Source: a bacterium
GTDB taxonomy: Bacteria > DRYD01
NCBI GenBank assembly: GCA_030549815.1
Contig: JAUQQQ010000001.1
Location: forward strand, 1-18,423
Length of the DNA: 18,423 nt
Reading direction: 5' to 3'
Shown one piece after another: positions 14,355 to 18,423 of this stretch (its first letter is position 1; each line of letters begins with the position of its first letter). Both the position numbers and the translations under genes were made by a program. The notes beneath the pieces were generated by a model that saw nothing but the letters and a program-made list of their open reading frames with translations, had not been told where the DNA came from and ran no database searches.

Positions 14355-14384
14355 ATAATAGACTTTACAAATTTCCTTCCTCAA
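14355..14384 (-). promoter_or_regulatory. Candidate promoter of the pseudopilin pair
   Basis: On the minus strand TTGAGG (14384-14379) is followed after 18 bases by TATTAT (14360-14355). The start would fall about 30 bases before the first pseudopilin ATG. Two mismatches in the -35 and one in the -10 keep this tentative in such AT-rich DNA. Confidence 0.4.
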
Positions 14385-14411
14385 AAAAAATTTTTTTCAA
14401 AAAAAATTAAA

Positions 14412-14428
14412 AAAATTAACATAATTTT
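14412..14428 (-). terminator. Weak A/T hairpin after the HemY-like gene
   Basis: AAAATTA, loop TGT and TAATTTT on the minus strand form a 7-bp A-T stem followed by further T, about 20 bases past the HemY-like stop. The stem lacks G-C pairs, but runs of T continue for another 20-30 bases, so it may end the upstream operon. Confidence 0.35.
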
Positions 14429-14447
14429 AACACAACTCGATATGATT

Positions 14448-15701
14448 TTATCTTCTATCTTGTATAACTTTTCCATAATTATTGATAGCAAAGATTATCC
14501 GATCTAATATATTTGTTCCACCTATGAAATTTCCAAAAATAAAGACACCTACTTTTTCTAATTCTTTCAGAAATTCCCTTGAATTTTCAAAAAATTTTAA
14601 ATAATTTTGGTCATAATCCACGAGTGCATTTTCCCAGAAAACACTAAAATAATCAATCATATTCTTTTGAAAATCATAAGAAAACATTGCTAAAAATTCA
14701 GATAACCTGTTTATCACCTTTTCTTCATTTTTTTCCTTCGCAAATACCCTTAATATTTCAACATCATAACTATCAAACCATTTCTTAGAAAAAAAAGTGA
14801 TAGACTTTAGAAATGGATCATCAACAAAAATAATACCATTCGCATTTATGTTAATCTTACTTTTCAGAATAAAAATATAAATAAAAGACGAGTGATAATT
14901 CAAAGAAAGCAAATTCGAAACCAATGAATCACGAATATGGATAAAACGATCGTCAAAAAAGTTTGTATTTTCCAAAATTTTCGAAATTGTATGAGCCTGT
15001 CCCGTTAAAACAATTCTGTCAAAAAAATAACTATCATTAACAACAATACCATTCTCTCTTACAATTAATTTCTCTACCTTTTCATTTATAATATTTTTGT
15101 TTTTAGCGATTTTTTGAATTAGAGAATAAAACCCGTCCTCAATATTAAACATAAGAGTAGGTCTATAAAAAACTCCTTTCTCAAATTTTTTAACAAATGG
15201 ATAAACAAAATGAAGCATCAATTTGTCAGAATTGGTTCCAAAAACTGTCTCAAAAATAGGCTTAATAATCCTTTCAAAAAAAGGTTTTCCAAAGCGATTG
15301 ATAGCAAATTCCTCTAAACTTTCATCACCCCTGTACTTTGCTTTTCTAAACAAAAAATTCCAAATAAATCCAACCTTGTCAAAAAAACTCAATAAATCGG
15401 TCAATAAGAATTCCTGAAAATTCGAAGGGATCATATAAAGCCTATTTTTCATATACAAAAAAGTAGGATTGTAGCGGATAAAATTCTTTTTTTCAAAAAT
15501 AGAACCAAGAGCTTGCTCAATTTTTTGTATTTTTTCTTGATCAAAAATAATAGCATCCGGTCCCAACTCAACAAAAAATTTATCATAATACTTTGTTTGA
15601 ATTTTTCCACCAATCTTACCATACTCAAAAATAACAGAATCTTTTATGAAATTAGATAAAACAAGCCCAGTTATTCCCGCACCAACAATACAAACCTTCA
15701 T
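14448..15701 (-). CDS. HemY/protoporphyrinogen-oxidase-like FAD-dependent oxidoreductase
   Basis: This 417-residue flavoprotein of the amine oxidase family has a Rossmann GAGITG (7-12), Glu26 to hold the FAD ribose, IGGKIQT (30-36) and ELGPDA (45-50). These are the HemY/PPOX form of the dinucleotide and substrate-side motifs. GTNSDKLMLHFVYPF (around 165-180) resembles the family's central block, and the C-terminal GNFIGGTNILDRI closes the FAD site. It is somewhat shorter than typical HemY (about 450-470). No other haem gene is in the window, so coproporphyrinogen or protoporphyrinogen oxidation is a guess; it could be another amine oxidase. ATG overlaps the rsmH stop as ATGA, so translation is coupled. 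Confidence 0.75.
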   Translation of the reverse strand: MKVCIVGAGITGLVLSNFIKDSVIFEYGKIGGKIQTKYYDKFFVELGPDAIIFDQEKIQKIEQALGSIFEKKNFIRYNPTFLYMKNRLYMIPSNFQEFLLTDLLSFFDKVGFIWNFLFRKAKYRGDESLEEFAINRFGKPFFERIIKPIFETVFGTNSDKLMLHFVYPFVKKFEKGVFYRPTLMFNIEDGFYSLIQKIAKNKNIINEKVEKLIVRENGIVVNDSYFFDRIVLTGQAHTISKILENTNFFDDRFIHIRDSLVSNLLSLNYHSSFIYIFILKSKININANGIIFVDDPFLKSITFFSKKWFDSYDVEILRVFAKEKNEEKVINRLSEFLAMFSYDFQKNMIDYFSVFWENALVDYDQNYLKFFENSREFLKELEKVGVFIFGNFIGGTNILDRIIFAINNYGKVIQDRR

Positions 15702-16606
15702 TTTTCAATAACCCATAAAATAGCACTTCTCGAAGGTTTATTAGCCAGAATTTCCTCTTTCGAAGGCTTAATTTTCTTTACTTTAACAGAAGTTGCCAAT
15801 TCTTTATAAAATTTCTTTATTATTTTCCCTTCCAAAGAATGGTATGAAATAATCAACAATAAAAATCTATTTGGAACTTTTTTAAAAAAATTCAACAACT
15901 TTTCCAATTCCTCCAACTCCCTATTAACGAAAATCCTCAAAGAAAGGTATAATTTCTGCAAAGTATCTTTAAGAACTTTGGCACTAACATATTTCGATAC
16001 AGCTTTATTCAAATCAAAAGTAGTCCTTATTTCTTTTCTTTTTCTCTCTTCAACTATAACAGACGCCAACTTTTTAGCAAAACCAATATTTTCAAAAACC
16101 CTAAAAAAAATATCAACCAACTGTTCATAATCAAAATAATTAATAACATCAAAAGCGGTGATATCTCCTTCTTTATCATATCTCATATCTAAAAAGCTTT
16201 CTTTCGTGAAACCAAACCCAACTCCATATTTTAACTGATAATATGAAATTCCCAAATCCGCAAGGACAATCAAAAACTCATCTTCCCCAACATTTGGGAA
16301 ATTTTCAAAGAATTGACCAAACGAAGTATTAACAAAATTTACCTTAATACGGTCCCCAAAAGATATATTTTGTTTTAGGAAATTAGCGGCAATTTCCAAA
16401 CTTTCCCTATCCTTATCTATCAAGAAAATCCTCGATACTTTACCAAACAAAACTGGTATAATGGTAGCAGAATGTCCGCCTAAACCCAACGTGCAATCAA
16501 TAAAAACAACTTTCCCCTCATCACTCGATTTTTCCTTTACCATCTTTACTATTTCTTTCTTAAGAACAGGAAAATGATGTATTTTCTGACTATTCATAAA
16601 TAACAT
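15698..16606 (-). CDS. rsmH: 16S rRNA (cytosine1402-N4)-methyltransferase RsmH
   Basis: RsmH (MraW) uses SAM to methylate N4 of C1402 in the ribosomal P site. At 302 residues it has normal length. Conserved blocks in order: HFPVLKKEIV, DCTLGLGGHS (SAM loop), ADLGISYYQL, GFTKESFLDMRYD, LRIFVNRELEELEKLL, ISYHSLEGKIIKKF and KPSRSAILW. The common HSLED-R reads HSLEGK here. The start at 16606 overlaps the ligase gene by 17 bases; a second in-frame ATG three codons on (MNSQ) is equally possible. Neither has a clear ribosome site, so re-initiation from the upstream gene is likely. In most bacteria rsmH sits in the mraZ-ftsL cell-wall cluster; here it does not. Confidence 0.95.
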   Translation of the reverse strand: MLFMNSQKIHHFPVLKKEIVKMVKEKSSDEGKVVFIDCTLGLGGHSATIIPVLFGKVSRIFLIDKDRESLEIAANFLKQNISFGDRIKVNFVNTSFGQFFENFPNVGEDEFLIVLADLGISYYQLKYGVGFGFTKESFLDMRYDKEGDITAFDVINYFDYEQLVDIFFRVFENIGFAKKLASVIVEERKRKEIRTTFDLNKAVSKYVSAKVLKDTLQKLYLSLRIFVNRELEELEKLLNFFKKVPNRFLLLIISYHSLEGKIIKKFYKELATSVKVKKIKPSKEEILANKPSRSAILWVIEK

Positions 16607-17765
16607 TTATCTTTTTGTTAGTTTTTGGTAATGAAGAGACAAATTCAAACTCCACTTTAATCAATTTTTCTTCAATTCCCTCCCTCAATTGCCAATTCTC
16701 TCTCTTTAACTTTTCTATCATTTCATCATAATCAATCGATAACTCTTCACTTGTTTTTTCGATCAACACAGTAACCTTACTTTCGTTCCTATTTATTTTA
16801 AGTGCAATATTTAGAGGATAAAAAACATTAGCAAAATCCTGGTAATAGAAATCATAACTTGCGAGTCTAATCCAATCGTCAAACCTTCCCAAAAGTTCAA
16901 TCGTTGGTTTATTACATTTACAATTGGTTTTAACCCACCTACCCAAATCCCCTGTCTTATACCTTATCACAGGATTAAGAAATCTATCCAAATTAGTCAC
17001 AACAATCTGCCCAACCCGATCCTCTTCTGCAATACTTTCATCACTTTCAAGGTCAATTAATTCAACTATCTGATGTTCAGTAAATACATGATGTTGGTTA
17101 ATTTTTAATTCAATACATTGATAACCAATAACATCAGCGTCCACACTGGCATACCCTGCAGACCTAACCAAACAACTCATATCATACAAAAATTTTAACT
17201 GATTTTGGGTAAATAATTCCCCTGCGAAAAGCACTTTTTTTAGAAAATAATAATCTTTAGAAATAACCTGCATTATTTGAGTAGGAATTCCGACGATACA
17301 ATTAGGTTTGAAAAATTCGATATAATTTTTAATAAGTTCAATATTAGTTGTCCCTGAAATTGGCAAAATTGAACAATTTCTTTTCTGAAGCACTTTATTT
17401 ACAAAAATGAAAGAAGCCCACATATTACCAGCCATAAAAAGATTAGCAACAATATCATTCTCTTCGACAAATTGATAACATTGACAAAGCAAATCAACAA
17501 CAATTTCAAATTCATCAAAAGTATAACAAATGAATTTAGGTTTTCCTGTAGTCCCACCAGTACTAAAAATATATCCGATTTTTAAATTTTTACTAATCAT
17601 TTTTTTAGTTCCAGCCAAACCATGAAGTCTAATCAATTGGGAGGTCAAAAAAGGGATATTCCTTAAATCTTCGCCATACTCCTTAAAAATCTCAGAATAA
17701 TATTCATTATTAGCTTTTAAAAACTCAATTAACTTTCCCAGTTTTTCATTAAGTTTTTCACTCAT
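16590..17765 (-). CDS. AMP-forming acyl-CoA ligase-like protein (PaaK/CapK group)
   Basis: The 391-residue adenylate-forming enzyme has the phosphate loop STGGTTGKPK (68-77), a GYASVDAD block (204-211), RYKTGDLGRW (268-277), a CKC pair (282-284) where PaaK-like enzymes have a Cys-containing CxCG, and LLGRFDDWIRL (291-301) at the hinge. The C-terminal lysine region LPKTNKK (379-385) should complete the adenylation site. It is somewhat shorter than phenylacetate-CoA ligase (about 430). The reaction should activate a carboxylate as acyl-AMP and pass it to CoA or another thiol; the substrate is unknown. It lies 43 bases after the DUF2085 gene and overlaps rsmH. Confidence 0.83.
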   Translation of the reverse strand: MSEKLNEKLGKLIEFLKANNEYYSEIFKEYGEDLRNIPFLTSQLIRLHGLAGTKKMISKNLKIGYIFSTGGTTGKPKFICYTFDEFEIVVDLLCQCYQFVEENDIVANLFMAGNMWASFIFVNKVLQKRNCSILPISGTTNIELIKNYIEFFKPNCIVGIPTQIMQVISKDYYFLKKVLFAGELFTQNQLKFLYDMSCLVRSAGYASVDADVIGYQCIELKINQHHVFTEHQIVELIDLESDESIAEEDRVGQIVVTNLDRFLNPVIRYKTGDLGRWVKTNCKCNKPTIELLGRFDDWIRLASYDFYYQDFANVFYPLNIALKINRNESKVTVLIEKTSEELSIDYDEMIEKLKRENWQLREGIEEKLIKVEFEFVSSLPKTNKKINVIYE

Positions 17766-17808
17766 TTTTTAACAAATATTCATTTATACCCTTTTACCAA
17801 GCCAAATA

Positions 17809-18423
17809 TCAGTTATGATATAGTTTTTCCACCATATTTATCTTAAAAGTTCCTGCCAAAAGCATAGAAGAAAAGAAAACAATGAAAATAGTTGCTAAAG
17901 CCAAGTAATAGTAGTTTTTTTTGTTGTAATTTGAAAAAAACAAAGATAAAATAACATTAACAATTTGATAAACATAAAAAACAATAGCAAAGGCCAATAA
18001 ATAAAGCAAATACTTAATTAAGAATAAAGTTATAAAGAAAAGAAAGGTGCAGTAGATTTCTAAAAAAAATGTAATTAAAAGAGATTTTTTTATATCAAGT
18101 ATTGCAATGTTCTCTGGTTTGGTAATAAAGATTTTGACATACTGAAGGATTACCCCCAAGAAAAAACCCAAGTAAAAGCCTGTGAAATAGCGGATAAAAT
18201 TGGTTGTTTCTCTTAAACCAGCATAAGAAGTAACTCCATCCAGTCCAAAAAGTAAAAGATGCAAAAAAAACAAAACCAATATAAAAGAAATAGGAGCCTT
18301 GAATTTGTCCTTGTTATAGAAGTAAAGTGTAAAAGAAAATAGAAAACCCAAATAAGTTCCTGTATCTCTGGCACAGACAAAAAACTGATGCCCATCAAAA
18401 CTCTGAAAACTTCTCTCTGTTAT
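17809..18423 (-). CDS. DUF2085 family membrane protein, 5' end beyond the window
   Basis: The reading frame stays open to the right edge. Its visible N-terminal part, ERSF then GHQFFVCARDTGTYLGF, matches the DUF2085 pattern (PeRSF...CaRcTGiYlG). After the first helices comes LFGLDGVTSYAGLRETTNF then IRYFTGFYLG, the family's second block (iDG...ReStN..R..TG). At least 204 residues are present, with about six membrane segments, the last ones after a short polar linker (KPENIAILDIKKS). A TTG at 18351 in this frame is not the start, since the conserved motif lies upstream of it. Function unknown. It is the first visible member of the run into the ligase, rsmH and HemY-like genes. Confidence 0.8.
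   Translation of the reverse strand: MTERSFQSFDGHQFFVCARDTGTYLGFLFSFTLYFYNKDKFKAPISFILVLFFLHLLLFGLDGVTSYAGLRETTNFIRYFTGFYLGFFLGVILQYVKIFITKPENIAILDIKKSLLITFFLEIYCTFLFFITLFLIKYLLYLLAFAIVFYVYQIVNVILSLFFSNYNKKNYYYLALATIFIVFFSSMLLAGTFKINMVEKLYHN

Noticed and set aside
14380-14420. Long alternating A and T runs resembling a palindrome
   Set aside because: Low-complexity DNA between operons; pairing is a trivial result of A and T tracts.
18349-18351. TTG as start of the DUF2085 gene
   Set aside because: The frame continues to the window edge and the upstream residues contain the conserved CARDTG motif.
18213-18398. Second minus-strand frame overlapping the DUF2085 gene
   Set aside because: It lies in another frame of a gene with clear family motifs and has no similarity of its own.

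Overview
All coding sequence in this window lies on the minus strand, so the genes read from right to left. The DNA is strongly AT-rich. G+C-rich islands occur almost only where structured RNA is expected: RNase P RNA, a tRNA and one unexplained intergenic element. That contrast, together with the Lys/Ile/Phe-rich proteins and a CRISPR repeat of the type common in thermophiles, suggests a low-GC, probably thermophilic and anaerobic bacterium. This is inference; the sequence alone does not fix the phylum.

Layout in the direction of transcription. (1) 18423-14448: a DUF2085 membrane protein cut by the right edge, an AMP-forming acyl-CoA-ligase-like enzyme, RsmH (16S rRNA methyltransferase) and a HemY-like flavoprotein. 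The last three overlap end to end. (2) 14384-13221: a promoter, two class III-signal pseudopilins and a terminator hairpin. (3) 13174-7492: an extended -10 promoter, then dedA, tRNA-Lys(CUU), feoA, feoB, a TroA/ZnuA-like metal-binding protein, its ABC ATPase (no permease present) and a DegT-type sugar aminotransferase. (4) 7408-3998: a Gln-rich coiled-coil protein, a sugar-nucleotide pyrophosphorylase, the RNase P RNA gene (rnpB) and a short YtcJ-like amidohydrolase. rnpB overlaps the coding ends of both neighbours. (5) 3977-362: a promoter-like box and a G+C-rich pseudoknot-capable leader, then a crotonase-family protein, the CorA magnesium channel and an ArnT/PMT-type membrane glycosyltransferase, ending in an A/T hairpin terminator. 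(6) 361-1: an AT-rich gene-free stretch with a TTGACA promoter pointing left. It leads into a single CRISPR repeat at 1-30, so it looks like the leader end of an array lying outside the window.

Functional themes are divalent-metal handling (FeoAB, TroA-like protein plus ATPase, CorA), envelope glycan synthesis (DegT aminotransferase, NDP-sugar pyrophosphorylase, GT39 enzyme) and RNA processing or modification (rnpB, tRNA-Lys, RsmH). The most notable signals are the possible H-type pseudoknot directly upstream of the crotonase gene, rnpB wedged into two reading frames, an ABC import pair with no permease beside FeoAB, and the CRISPR leader boundary.
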